A stretch of DNA of 64,000 nucleotides, from assembly GCA_928212115.1 (NCBI GenBank), contig CAKMRJ010003334.1, positions 25,928,677 through 25,992,676 on the forward strand, given 5' to 3'. Below the pieces are notes generated by a model. The model was given only the letters and a program-made list of their open reading frames with translations, was not told the origin of the DNA and made no database searches. This document shows, piece by piece, positions 1 through 9,351 of this stretch. A program made the translations under genes and the position numbers. The DNA is from Lactuca virosa. Its lineage: Eukaryota > Streptophyta > Magnoliopsida > Asterales > Asteraceae. Numbering within the stretch: the stretch's first letter is position 1; the number at the start of each line of letters is the position of its first letter.

Positions 1-56
1 TAGGGTTTCTGAGGTTGAGAGGCTGGTAAGGAGGCTAGGGTTTGAGTCATAATGTT

Positions 57-855
57 TGTTGGATTAGTGTCTAAGTCCATAACTATTTTGGTATGTACTT
101 GACCCGATTATGAGCATGGTCCTTTTGGGTTGCCTACACCATAGCAATATGTAGGATGAAATTAAGAGAGAAAGGTTTAATTATGATTTGTTAATAGATT
201 ATGAGAATAATATATTAAAGGAGAAATCATATTGTTTAATTAATATTAGTCAAGAATTAATTAAGAATTAATTTGTGGCTAAAAGAGATTAATAAACTTA
301 GGGGACTGAATTGTAATTATAGGATAATTGCAATTGGGTTATGAATCACCTTGGAATATAGGTTGGACGAATTCTATGGGGAATCCCATTAGAAATCGTC
401 CAAGGCATGTTCCAGAAGGGGTCCATGGGCTGGCTTAGGGCTTAAGCAGTCAAATTAGGGTTTCCTTGTTAGATAAACCCTAATTGCCTACCTATTTAAG
501 GAGCCCCTAAGCCCCAAAAACGTGGGGATGATTTCCCTTAGGGTTGCTGGACGATTTGGGGCAGCCACTTCCCTTCTCCTCTTCATCCAATTGCTTAGTG
601 GTGTTTGTGACTCCATTCGAGGTGCAACACTTGAGGCACTAAGCTTTCTGAAGCCAAGGAATTGATTGTTATTGCTACATAACAATCAAGGTAAGATCCA
701 AATCCTAGTTTACATGTTTATTTGATTAATTGTATGCTAGATCTAGGGTTTATAAGTCTTGGAGGTTTATTGCATGTTCAAAGTAGAAAAACTAGATCCA
801 AGCAATTAGGGTTGCATGAACACCATAGGAATGTTGTTATGCTCAAAACTCATCA
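57..855 (+). mobile_element. Solo Copia LTR inside the T3 LTR, copy A
   Basis: The segment starts TGTTGGATTAGTG and ends in CATCA. It aligns with the LTRs of the C1-C3 Copia family (shared start TGTTGGATTA.TGTCTAAG, internal AATTAATT-rich block and GGTTGCATG near the end). No PBS or internal region follows, so it is a solo LTR left by LTR-LTR recombination. The flanks ATGTT and GTATT agree at only 3 of 5 positions, so the target duplication has decayed or the ends are off by a base. It lies about 1 bp from the TATA box of T3. Confidence 0.8.
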
Positions 856-891
856 GTATTTATATGGCTTAAACCCTAACAATTAGGGTTT
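856..891 (-). promoter_or_regulatory. T3 LTR core promoter (telo-box dyad plus TATA), copy A
   Basis: On the minus strand an inverted pair AAACCCTAA / TTAGGGTTT (871-891) is followed within a few bases by GCCATATAAATAC (856-868). The same dyad-TATA order occurs in T1, T2, T4 and P1. The solo Copia LTR inserted immediately downstream, between the TATA box and the expected start site. Confidence 0.6.
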
Positions 892-899
892 GGAGTCTG

Positions 900-1000
900 G
901 TTGCGTACGTTGCGCGTACGCACCTCCGCCTCCCGCATCCAATGTTGCTCTACGCCCCGCATACGCCAGACTTACGCCCAACATACGTCTTCGGCTAGCT
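900..1000 (-). repeat. CpG palindrome cluster upstream of the T3 promoter, copy A
   Basis: Several imperfect palindromes of the GTACGC...GCGTAC type stand in an otherwise AT-rich LTR, including TACGTTGCGCGTACGCA and TACGCCCCGCATACG. They lie just upstream of the telo-box dyad in transcription direction. The copy B equivalent is 26725-26825. Confidence 0.6.
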
Positions 1001-1213
1001 CATTCTTATCGGCCCACTTGCTAAAGCCCACTCAATAATCCATTACTTATTCCATAGTAAAAAAAATAAATTACAAATATTTTAAATTAATTATTACCTC
1101 AAGTGACGGATGTTACAGGTACCCACAACGTACTCGTGTAATGCGGGATCGCGGATGTTCTGCTAGTACTCTGGGCGGACGTATAGTACAAGGAGCGTAC
1201 TAGCCCAGTCACT

Positions 1214-1248
1214 AAACCCTAATTTTAAGGGTTGCTCCCTATTTAAGC
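1214..1248 (+). promoter_or_regulatory. P1 LTR core promoter, copy A
   Basis: AAACCCTAA facing TTAAGGGTT is followed by CCCTATTTAAGCAACC, a TATA-like box. The spacing matches the promoters of T1-T4. Confidence 0.55.
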
Positions 1249-1824
1249 AACCTTATACCTCCTTTGGACTATCCTTATCAGCCACCATTCCCTCCTCAAA
1301 CCCTAATATTGAGTCTAAGCTTGTTAGTGAGAGTTTGGGAGCTTATTAAGTGATTTTGGTGCATGTTGTTGAAGAAGGAGGATAGAGAAGAAGGAGTTGT
1401 GGCTTGCAAGCTTGAAGATGTAGAAACCACTCCTCATTGTGCATCTTTTTCATGTATAAAGTTTATACCTTGATGAGTTTTCTATTTGATCTCCATGGAT
1501 GAGTTTTATGAGCTCTTTGTCCCCAAGTTTTAGATATTTATGAGTTTGGAGCACTCCAGAAAATATTAGCTGTCCTTTCATGCATTTTAGGACTTGTAGA
1601 TTCATAAAAATGGTTGTTTGATCATTTCCTATGGACCATGCACGAGTAAAGTGACTTAGAATGTGATGGAAGTTAGAGTTTGTTGCATTGGGTCCTTTCT
1701 AGCCATGCATAGGCTTAAAGTCGACGACTTTATGGATTAAGACACCCTAGGATGGTCGGATCTAAAGTTGGGTTAGATGTCTTAACAGATTTAGACTCAA
1801 AAGTTGGTGAAGTTGAATCATACG

Positions 1825-1945
1825 GAGTACGCTGTGCGTACTCCTGGCTACGCCCCGCATAGCCGGTTCCATCCCTGATTGGTCGTTGTTCGAGTAGTAC
1901 GCCCGCGTAAGAAAGAGTATGCCCAACATATGCGCTGGGCAGTTG
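1825..1945 (+). repeat. Downstream CpG palindrome cluster of P1, copy A
   Basis: Motifs such as GTACGCTGTGCGTAC, TACGCCCCGCATAG and ATGCCCAACATATGC recur within about 120 bp, roughly 600 bp downstream of the TATA box. This is the partner of the upstream cluster at 1126-1206. Confidence 0.55.
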
Positions 1946-2151
1946 ACTTTTGACTTTTGGTCAAGATTTTGGGTTTTGGACCATGGGAGGGGCAAACTGG
2001 TCTTTCTACCCTTAAAGGACTTAGTTGTGGGATTTGGACTCGTGAGTTGAGTTATGGACCTTAATTATTAATTAGGGTTAATTATTTCTTTGATTAGGCG
2101 GAGTCTAGTTCTGGCAGTTCGAGTGTGAGATTTACTTGTCGTCCGTATCAG

Positions 2152-2448
2152 GTGAGTCTCCTCACTTATTCTTACATGTGTGGTAGAATAGCTGTAGTTT
2201 TGTGATGACCAGCTAGGTGTACTTTTATTTTTGTATTATGTTGTTATGTGTGACTGAGACCGCGGATAGTCTCTAGGGTTGCTGATAACCCATAGGGCAT
2301 GTTGTTGCCCACTAGGATTACTCATAGTCCCTAGGGTTGTTGATAACACATAATTGTTTATTTATGTTGTGTTGTATGTGGTATCTTAGGGAACTCTCTT
2401 AGCTTCGTGCTTACAGTTGTTTATTTATGTGTTTCAAGTATTTTTCAG
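2152..2448 (+). other. Predicted LTR intron of P1, copy A
   Basis: The donor reads CAG|GTGAGTCTCC, a near-perfect plant 5' splice site, and the acceptor reads TATTTTTCAG|GACC, giving a 297 bp GT-AG intron. Its interior contains repeated units around CTAGGGTTGCTGATAAC and a GGGCA...TGCCC stem (about 2270-2345). Donor and acceptor positions agree with those in T2, T3 and T4. Splicing has not been shown. In copy B the acceptor base changes from CAG to GAG. Confidence 0.5.
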
Positions 2449-2640
2449 GACCGCGGGAAGGCGAAGGTCTGATTGTACACACTCGCTGGGGGATTTGTTA
2501 CTGGGACAGTTTGAGATACTCTGATATTTTGTGATGATGTTTGTTTTAGACACTTATGTTTTTGGATGAATTGGTTTGTGAAACTTTATTTTGGGAAATT
2601 AAAAATGAAAAAATTTTGGTTTAAAATTTGAGGTGTTACA

Positions 2641-3773
2641 TGTGACATCCTCTAATTTTTAGAACCAATTAAAAGTTTTTCTTTACGTTTTTGAAGTCAT
2701 TTTATCATTGTTGCAGAAGATCCCAATATAATTAAACATTTTGAGATCAAATGATCGTCTCAATTTATTAAAACTCTAAGAATGTCATAATCAATACAGA
2801 TACATAAGTTATAGCGTAAAGACCTAAGGGTTCTAAACACCATGGCATACTTTCCCTTAATGATTCAACATCCTAATCAAGTTCCCGTGACGTAAGTCTT
2901 GATACCTGTGATGCATACAAATTGAGTGTGTCATGTTGGGAAACCTGGTGAGATGCATAGGAAAGTCAATCCCATAATACTCTTATGATAATATTCCTTA
3001 ATAATTAGACCTGTAAAGCCAACTGTTACTAAATAATATAGATATAACTTAACTTAAATATCTATAATTCGCTTTATCCCAAAAGTACCCTTCCCAAGCG
3101 ATCATCATAGATCCTGTTCCACGATTATTAGGAGATAAATCATTTTAAATGGGAGGACTTGACTACACTGCTAGGGGATTCCTTGGTTGGTGATAGTCAT
3201 ATGGGCATCCAATCTATCAGAGTATTTGATGAATTTGATATTACCCTTTATCTATGTTTGTAGGTTATGAGTATACACTAGCAATGTAATTCACAAGACC
3301 GCCTAGAATGGTCAAGTGTTGTCACTAAACCCTATGTGTATAGATTTTGTGTGCATGTAATTTTAGTACGAATTACATCACATTCATAAAAAGTAGGTGA
3401 AATTCCAGTATGAATTTGTTTTTATTCATGAATGACATGTAAATCTTAGGGCTAATGTCATAAAAACCCTTAAATTTTCGAGAAATGTTCGTTTATATCC
3501 TAAGTCCATTTTTATGTCCAAAAAACCGCACATTTTGGCAAAAATTGTCATGACTTCCCTCTTTTCCGATTTTACCCTTCGACCCGCAAGTTCATTCTAT
3601 TTTTTACGCATATTATTATTATTATTTTATTATATCGGTATAAGCACATATGTTGCACATAAATCACATAATGCTCAAATAATTCTTCTTCATTACTTCA
3701 AAATAGGTTACAATCGTTGACCCTAACTATTACATCATTATAATAATGCTTAGCCAGAAACGCGGGCGTTACA
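2641..3773 (-). mobile_element. S2 LTR of a different family, copy A
   Basis: The minus strand reads TGTAACGCCCGCG...GGATGTCACA, so this 1133 bp segment has proper TG...CA ends. It lacks the modules of the T1-T4 LTRs and has no long ORF. It abuts the P1 LTR end at 2640 and breaks the T1 protease at 3774. The flanking pentamers (TTACA, GAAAC) do not match, so it is either an LTR remnant after rearrangement or a solo LTR whose other flank was replaced. Confidence 0.65.
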
Positions 3774-5198
3774 GAAACCTTGTGTTCGTTAGCGATAGAA
3801 ATCGGCAACGGACACTCCATCTCTCCAAGGGTCATATCGAAACCCCTACTAAAAGATCGAGATACAAAGGACAGACTCGCACCCGAGTCGAATAACATAA
3901 GAGCAGACAAAGAATTCACTAAGAAGGTACCTAGAAGAAGCATAAACATAAGCATACCATAAAATAAATGACATAATAATAATTGGAAACATACCAGTAA
4001 CAACGTCCAACACCGCCCTGGTCTCCTCCACTGTGAGCTGAAAAGCGTGACCTCGAGCCCTCGGGGGTTCCGCCTTACCTTGGCACCCATCTGTGATCCT
4101 CAATGTAGCTGGTGCCGGAGCCTGCGCCGATCCCGTAGTGAGTAAGGGACAGTTGGCCATAATATGGCCAACCTGCTCACAGTGATAACAAATCCTCATG
4201 CTCGGTATTGGGACTTGATGGCGATAGTCCTTGGCATAATGCCCCTCCTTGCCACATTTGTGGCATCCAAAAGATGACCGGAAAGCACCATCATGAACCA
4301 TGCCGCACTTGCCATAAGTGCGGATCCTTTGACCCCCAGATCTCAAATCAACAGCCTTGAACCGCTTTGCCACAGTCTGTGTCTGCACCGGAGCTTGACT
4401 CTGCTCCCTCTCCTGGAGCTCCATCTCAATCTCCCGCCTCCTAGCGGCCTCTTGTAGCTATACAAGTGTACCATAACACTGAGTGGTCACGAACTGACGG
4501 ATGTCCGTCTTGAGCACGCTCAAGTATGGGGTCATCTGAGCTTGCTCATAAGCAGCAAACTCGGGATAAAATAGAGCCCTCTCAGTAAACATCTTGGTGA
4601 TCTCAGTCACCAACTCAGTCCCCTACCTCAAATCCAAATACTCATGAGCTAACCTCTCCCTCTCCACCAATGAAACATACCTCATGCGAAACATCTCAAA
4701 GAACTGCTCCCATGTCACAACAACCCTCTATTCAGGAGTGTACAAGCCATTCACCAATCTCCACCAATCCTTCGCCCCTGACCGTAGAAGGTTTAGGATG
4801 CACTTAACCTTCTGGTCAGCGGGGAAAGAGCATGTAAAGAAACACCCCTCAACATCGTACAACCACATCATCGCAATGATCGGGTCCTAAACTCCATCAA
4901 ACACTGGGGGATTCGTATTATCGAAGTCCCAGTATTGGAAGGCCCTCTCTCCACGAACCCTTGTGGCTGCAGTGGCCATAGTAGTTGCAGCAACAGAAGC
5001 CTCGGAAAGTGAAACATATCGATCATTGAAAATCTCGATCATGGCAGTCTTGATAGACCCAAACAACTCCAGAATTGATCCCCAGACAGTAGTAACCACC
5101 TCAACAGAAATCATCTCTCGGATCTAATCCTCGGTCAACCCTGGCCTATCATGGTCGCCCTTTTCGGCTCCTAAACCTGATCCCCTTGTGAGCACCAT
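3774..5198 (-). pseudogene. T1 gag-protease fragment, copy A
   Basis: Gag begins at the ATG at 5198 (MVLTRGSGLG...) and continues through a capsid-like region and two CCHC zinc knuckles (CHKCGKEGHYAKD with the last C changed to Y, and CYHCEQVGHIMANC near 4170-4260). After an intron-like segment (3931-3994) the aspartic protease begins, with FDSGASLSFVS as its active-site motif. The protease stops at 3774 where the S2 LTR starts; RT, RNase H and integrase are absent. In-frame stops near 5128 and 4454 (Gln-type CAG to TAG changes) make it a pseudogene. It corresponds to the Ty3 Gag and protease that build and mature the virus-like particle. Confidence 0.85.
3931..3994 (-). other. Predicted 64-nt intron between T1 gag and protease, copy A
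   Basis: The minus strand reads ACTG|GTATGTTTCC...TTCTTCTAG|GTACC. The segment is T-rich and close to the minimum plant intron size, with consensus GT and AG ends. Gag is in the frame of 4424 and protease in the frame of 4090; removal of 64 nt joins them exactly and restores a normal Gag-protease linker. Unspliced RNA shifts frame and stops soon after in the protease region. The copy B equivalent is 29372-29435. Confidence 0.6.
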
Positions 5199-5984
5199 AC
5201 TGAAAATAAACCAGAATATATCATACAAGATACATTTCATACCATACAAGCTATTCTGATAAACGAAACCCTAGGGGTTGTGACTTCCTTGCTACGCGTA
5301 CGGGTCTTGTGCTTCCGGTAGTACGGCCCCATACTACCTTCCACACCTACCTGTATTTGTCTCAAAGGATCATCACAACCGTCCTAACAACACACACTAG
5401 GATACACATACATCCTATCCTCGATCCCTAGAAAAAGTCTACACATTCCTCAACTGGTCGGCTGCTCACACATAAGCTCCCTCGTGAAGCTTCCACCAAC
5501 CCTGCAGCACTCGCGTATGCTAATCATACATAACACTGGATCCTATAGACATTCGAATACTTGATTCTAACCTAAGACCTTCATCAAACAAGAACAATAA
5601 ATAAGGCTAAACCAAACATTCTCAGGCTATATAATCTTAGTTATGTAGAACTTTGATGCATACACTAAGCCACTACATTAATAATGTCAATTCCATACAA
5701 GAAATAATCCTAGGATATCAGGCGTCACATATCATACAATTCTATCATGTAATTCCTGAAGATCTCTAGCCTACCACTAGCATGCTATTCTACCATAAAC
5801 ATAATATCAAATAATTGTGTGGGAAACTTGGGGTATACTTTCTTGCTCTGACTGGTCATACACTTCGCATCCTTCCTTGGTCAGTCTTGAAAACAATTTC
5901 GAAAACCATTAAAAATTTTTTTTTTGCAGTTCCGTAGTTTGAGTTTGGATTCACACAAATGTTCATCCAATTCTCTCAAACCAA
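5199..5984 (-). other. T1 untranslated leader, copy A
   Basis: This is the non-coding stretch between the PBS and the gag start. Its last bases before the ATG are TTTATTTTCAGT, which looks like a splice acceptor. A block near 5290-5340 (TACGCGTACGGGTCTTGTGC, then TAGTACGGCC) is shared with the leaders of T2, T3 and T4. No ORF of note. Confidence 0.7.
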
Positions 5985-5998
5985 GGCTCTGATACCAA
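5985..5998 (-). other. T1 primer-binding site, copy A
   Basis: The minus strand reads TTGGTATCAGAGCC, complementary to the 3' end of plant initiator tRNA-Met, two bases from the LTR end at 6001. Confidence 0.9.
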
Positions 5999-6184
5999 CT
6001 TGTAACACTCTAAAAATCATAAAAATTTAAAACTTTTCAAAAACAACCATTAACCATCATTGTTTACAAAAAGGAACCATTGTTTCAAAGTAAAGTCATA
6101 TCATAGTATCCTAAAAACCAATATCATGAAAATAGGAAGATGTGCACGATCAAGCCTTTGCTTTACCCTGATCCTCTGGAGTAC

Positions 6185-6610
6185 CTGAAACAATAAACTA
6201 AAACTGTAAGCCAAAGCTTAGTGAGTTCCCCAAAGTACCATCACACAACATAACACATAAAGCATGCAAATATGAGCCTCCAGCCTGACTGGACCGCCTC
6301 GCAGGGCCTACAACCTATCTGGACCACTCTACGGGCCTTCGGCCTGACTGGACCACCTCGTAGGGCCTAAAGCCTATCCGGACCACCCTAGGTGTCTTGG
6401 CCTTCAGTACAAAGCAGAACCGCCTCAACCCAACCACAATAAGTTGACATATGTAACAAACAACATAAACACAGAACCAACAAATATAGATAACCATATA
6501 GATCCACTAACCAATCCTATACTAGCATATCACTATACTATAACCATGATACATAATCTAGTGGGCCGGTATTGGTGCCTTCGACCCACGAGTACAGTGA
6601 CAAAAATGAC
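6185..6610 (-). other. Decayed LTR intron of T1, copy A
   Basis: The acceptor side matches the other families (TGTTTCAG|GTAC in sense, at 6185). The donor position reads GAG|GTCATTTT instead of GTGAGT, so the donor has probably decayed. Confidence 0.35.
6275..6392 (-). repeat. Tandem hairpin-repeat array in the T1 LTR, copy A
   Basis: Four imperfect units of about 30 bp, built on GGGCCT.C..CCT.. and TGGACCACC, lie between two conserved LTR blocks. Copy B has the same array at 39189-39306. The unit is unrelated in sequence to the arrays at the same position in T2, T3 and T4. Confidence 0.7.
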
Positions 6611-6774
6611 CTCTTAGTCTGAACACAAGCTGAATAAATATCTGCTTCGAAAACCGGCTCTACCCGACACCTATTATTCAAAATATCGCCCAACTTAAAT
6701 TAATACCAAATTACCAAAAATACCCTTTGGTCAAAATTGGTCAAACTCAACAAATCGGTCGAGTCAACCCAGCC

Positions 6775-6890
6775 TCGTACGCGGGGCGTATACAGTGTGT
6801 ACACAGGGTGTGCTCTGTTTGACCGAGGAGTCGGGGCATAGACCTTGTACGCATAGCGTACCCTTTGGTACACTCAGCGTACTCACGTGG
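6775..6890 (-). repeat. Downstream CpG palindrome cluster of T1, copy A
   Basis: At least three short palindromes of the GTACGC/GCGTAC type occur in about 115 bp: GTACGCGGGGCGTA, GTACGCATAGCGTAC and GTACACTCAGCGTAC. They lie roughly 600 bp downstream of the TATA box. The copy B equivalent is 39688-39804. Confidence 0.65.
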
Positions 6891-7457
6891 TCAGCCAACC
6901 AACTCATTAAGTTCTTAATACTTAATCCACATTGTCCAAATTATAGATCCAAGTCCCAAATGTTGTCCTGGACCATAAAGTTTCAAACTTTATGGTCTTG
7001 CATGGCCATTAAGTGCTTAACACTAAAAACCCCAACATCTTAAGCCATTAAGGCAACCAAACTCATGCATGGGGAGAACTAAGAGCCAAGATCATATTTT
7101 TATCACTCGAACAACCCTAAAACGTACAGAAGTACAACTCATTAGGCCTATGGTAGCCCATACCCAAAAGAACCAAGAATATGAGGCTAATAAGCATATA
7201 CTTCTAACATAAACAAGATCTAGAGATAGGATCATCAAGTTCAGAACTTTATACCTCACATTGAAGCTTGGAGGTGAGGTGTTCCTGGATCTTGAGGTCT
7301 TGATCTTCCAAGTTGGTGCGTATATCTTCTCCTTGCTTCAAAGGCACCACAAACACACACTTTTAGGCTCAAAGGAACACACACAAGAGATTAGAGTTGC
7401 AATGGACGAAATGAGGGTTAGATGCTGGCGAGGGAGTGAGCATTTGAGAGCTAATGA

Positions 7458-7552
7458 TGTTTATATAGGGTCCAAACCCTAAAAATTAGGATTTGAAGAT
7501 CTCGCACGTACTCCCCGCGTACGCTATGTACGCCCAACGTACGTGACCTCAA
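7458..7552 (-). promoter_or_regulatory. T1 LTR promoter region, copy A
   Basis: In transcription order: three palindromes (GTACGTTGGGCGTAC, GCGTACGC and GGGGAGTACG; 7504-7552), the telo-box pair AAATCCTAA/TAGGGTTT (7474-7494), then CCCTATATAAAC as TATA (7460-7468). Confidence 0.6.
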
Positions 7553-7578
7553 GCTAGAATTACAAAAATGCCACTAGG

Positions 7579-7950
7579 CATGGGCACCCCCTATGGTCTT
7601 TACCTGGAATGCCATAGGCTCCCCCATTGTCTGATATCCAACTGCCACAGGCTCCCACTAGGGTCTTCCATGTAAATGACATAGAGGCAACAAGCATACC
7701 ACATATCACAGAACATAACTATCATACTACATAACACATATATAAACATATAGGGATGTCGTGGACTCCTTCCAGGGTCTTACTCCAGGATGTCGTGGGC
7801 TCCCCCCAGGGTCTTATACCTATGTGTCATGGGCTCCCCAACATGGTCTTAACTACTTGCCATGGGCTCCCCCGTGGTCTTTACCTGGTATGCCATGGGC
7901 TCCCCCCATGGTCTAATATCCAACTGCCACGGGCTCCCCCCGGGGTCTTC
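7579..7950 (-). repeat. Tandem hairpin-repeat array in the T2 LTR, copy A
   Basis: About nine units of 35-45 bp repeat around GCCATGGGCTCCCCCATGG and GGTCTT. The unit itself can fold, as CCATGG faces CCATGG across CTCCCC. The units vary at the stem tips. Copy B keeps more units (40913-41075 and 41160-41360). Confidence 0.75.
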
Positions 7951-8262
7951 ACATATCTAGTCAATAAAATACTAGCACATTCACATATACATGCATACCA
8001 GACATATCAGTAGTGAATCCACAATAAACACTACAACTAACTGAATGGGTCGACCTTGGTGCCTTAGACCTATTGGTATGGTGAGGAGACTCACCTCTCA
8101 AGAAATGTTGAACTGATAAGATCAATCCCAACTCGCAGCTCCAACTCAACTGCCTACAATCATCATGTGACTAACTTTGTCAAAATCCCGAAATACCAAA
8201 AATACCCTCAAAGTCAAACTTGGTCAACCATGGTCAAAATCAAAGTCAACAGTCCATGTTGA

Positions 8263-8425
8263 CCCAACTCATCGAGTTCCTTTAGTGTTCATAAAACCGG
8301 GAAAAACCCAAGCCAACCCGTCGAGTTATCTCATCAACTCGCCGAGTTCGCTCAGTATCCAGAAAACAGGAAAACCCGATCCAGCTCGTTGAGTTGTCAG
8401 GGAAACTCGCCGAGTTGTCCTAGTC
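8263..8425 (-). repeat. Downstream ACTCG-type palindrome cluster of T2, copy A
   Basis: About five related sites occur in 160 bp: CAACTCATCGAGTTC, AACCCGTCGAGTTA, CAACTCGCCGAGTTC, AGCTCGTTGAGTTG and AACTCGCCGAGTTG. Each is a 13-mer inverted repeat with one central base. The position matches the GTACGC cluster of T1, T4 and P1. Confidence 0.7.
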
Positions 8426-9125
8426 TTAACATATTCAGCCCCTTCCAGTCGAATCTAAAGCCCCAAACTACAGATCCCTAACCATAGAGACGTCTAGAAG
8501 GGTAAAGTTTCCAACTTTACCCCCAAAGACCATCTAATAAGCTTTAAACCCAAACCCTAGTTCCTTTGAGGAAGGTCTTGACTCATTAATCCCTTAAACT
8601 CTCATCCCATCGTCCCAAAACACAGATCTGACGTCCAAAGGTGGACAAATCACGTAAAGTTTCTAACTTTACGTCCATGCATGCATGAAATACTCTCCAA
8701 GGTCCATTTTAAGCTTCATTGTGGACATATTGCATGAATGTGACGTGGAGGCTATTAAAGTTTGCAACTTTAATCCTCTAGAGGTCTTATAGAGGCCATA
8801 TCTACACCCCCAATCTCTGGAAACCTATTTTCTTTGGACATCCAAGCCAAAGTCCCGAAACCAAGCCCTAGACTACAAAAGATAAGATCTAATGAGCTAC
8901 ATGTCAAGGTTATGACTTTATACCTCCAAGATGCAGCCTTGATGTAGAGTTTTTGGATCCAAGATCTCTCTTCCAAGCTTAATACTTCTTTATTCAAAAC
9001 TCCCTTCAAAATCTCCAACAATCACTCAACACTCACCAAAACTCAATGAACAAGAGGGGGAGGCGGTTCTAGGGTTTTCTCTGAGTAAGGAGGCTGGTAA
9101 GGAGGCCATCCCTAGAGGTTAAGTC

Positions 9126-9275
9126 CTTTAAATAGGGTACAAAACCCGGAAAATTAGGGTTTTCATCCCCAACGTCAACTCGTCGAGTTTGGGCCTTCCA
9201 ACTCGTCGAGTAGACCCTTAATCCCGCGTCCAAAAAGATCCCTACACCAGGAGTTGGAGCTCCCCAACTCGTCGG
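9126..9275 (-). promoter_or_regulatory. T2 LTR promoter region, copy A
   Basis: In transcription order: ACTCG-type palindromes (CGACGAGTTGGGG, CTACTCGACGAGTTGG, AAACTCGACGAGTTGA; 9173-9275), a telo-box pair AAACCCTAA/CCGGGTTTT (9142-9162), then CCCTATTTAAAGG as TATA (9126-9137). The architecture equals that of T1 and T4 with a different palindrome. Confidence 0.6.
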
Positions 9276-9351
9276 GTTCCAGTCCAAAACCTTAAAATGT
9301 TAAGATATAAATGATACCTGAATCAAGCGTTACAAATCTCCCCGACTTGAA

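Larger units (their letters stand above)
1..1117 (-). mobile_element. T3 Ty3/gypsy 5' LTR, copy A, cut by the window edge
   Basis: On the minus strand this LTR begins at 1117 with TGTAACATCCGTCAC. It reads through palindromes, a telo-box dyad and a TATA box, and is then interrupted by a solo Copia LTR at 57-855. The complete version in copy B (24849-26942) shows that about 1030 bp lie outside the window. It abuts the P1 LTR, which is its likely insertion target; the candidate target duplication is GGTAC at 1118-1122, but the other flank is not visible. Confidence 0.85.
1118..2640 (+). mobile_element. P1 plus-strand Ty3 LTR, 5'-truncated, copy A
   Basis: The segment ends in AGGTGTTACA and carries the same modules as the minus-strand Ty3 LTRs, in the opposite orientation: palindromes at 1126-1206, telo-box dyad at 1214-1233, TATA at 1239-1248, a second palindrome cluster at 1825-1945, a splice donor at 2152 and an acceptor at 2448. 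Its 5' end is missing because T3 abuts it. No PBS follows at 2641, so this is a 3' LTR or a solo LTR remnant. No coding sequence is present. Confidence 0.75.
6001..7576 (-). mobile_element. T1 5' LTR, copy A, lacking its first ~90 bp
   Basis: In plus coordinates it starts TGTAACACTCTAAAAATC next to the PBS. Modules in transcription order are palindromes at 7504-7552, telo-box dyad at 7474-7494, TATA at 7460-7468, a second palindrome cluster at 6775-6890, and a hairpin-repeat array at 6275-6392. The beginning of the LTR and the boundary with T2 were lost in a deletion whose scar is 7576-7579. The intact copy B version is 38914-40578 (1665 bp). Confidence 0.85.
7579..9334 (-). mobile_element. 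T2 3' LTR, copy A, internally truncated
   Basis: The minus strand starts TGTAACGCTTGATTC at 9334, directly after the purine tract AAGTCGGGGAGATT. It carries its own palindromes (AACTCGTCGAGTT type) at 9173-9275 and 8263-8425, a promoter at 9126-9162, a splice donor at 8094, and a repeat array at 7579-7950. Compared with copy B (40572-42741, 2170 bp) the last ~415 bp are missing, including the LTR end and the splice acceptor; a 2-base filler (GG, 7577-7578) marks the scar. Confidence 0.85.

Noticed and set aside
871..891. AAACCCTAA motifs as telomere repeats
   Set aside because: They occur as single inverted pairs at fixed places beside TATA in LTRs, not as tandem telomeric arrays.
1118..2640. 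A host gene promoter with a 5' UTR intron on the plus strand
   Set aside because: Everything in the segment matches the modules of the neighbouring Ty3 LTRs in reverse orientation and it ends in GTTACA at an LTR boundary; no downstream exon follows.
3514..3720. Small plus-strand ORF of 68 codons starting near the S2 LTR middle
   Set aside because: It lies within an LTR, has no domain, is lost by deletion in copy B, and its residue mix is that of AT-rich non-coding DNA.
7579..7950. Regularly spaced repeats that could suggest a CRISPR array
   Set aside because: Units are imperfect, spacers are not unique, there are no cas genes, and the context is a plant LTR.
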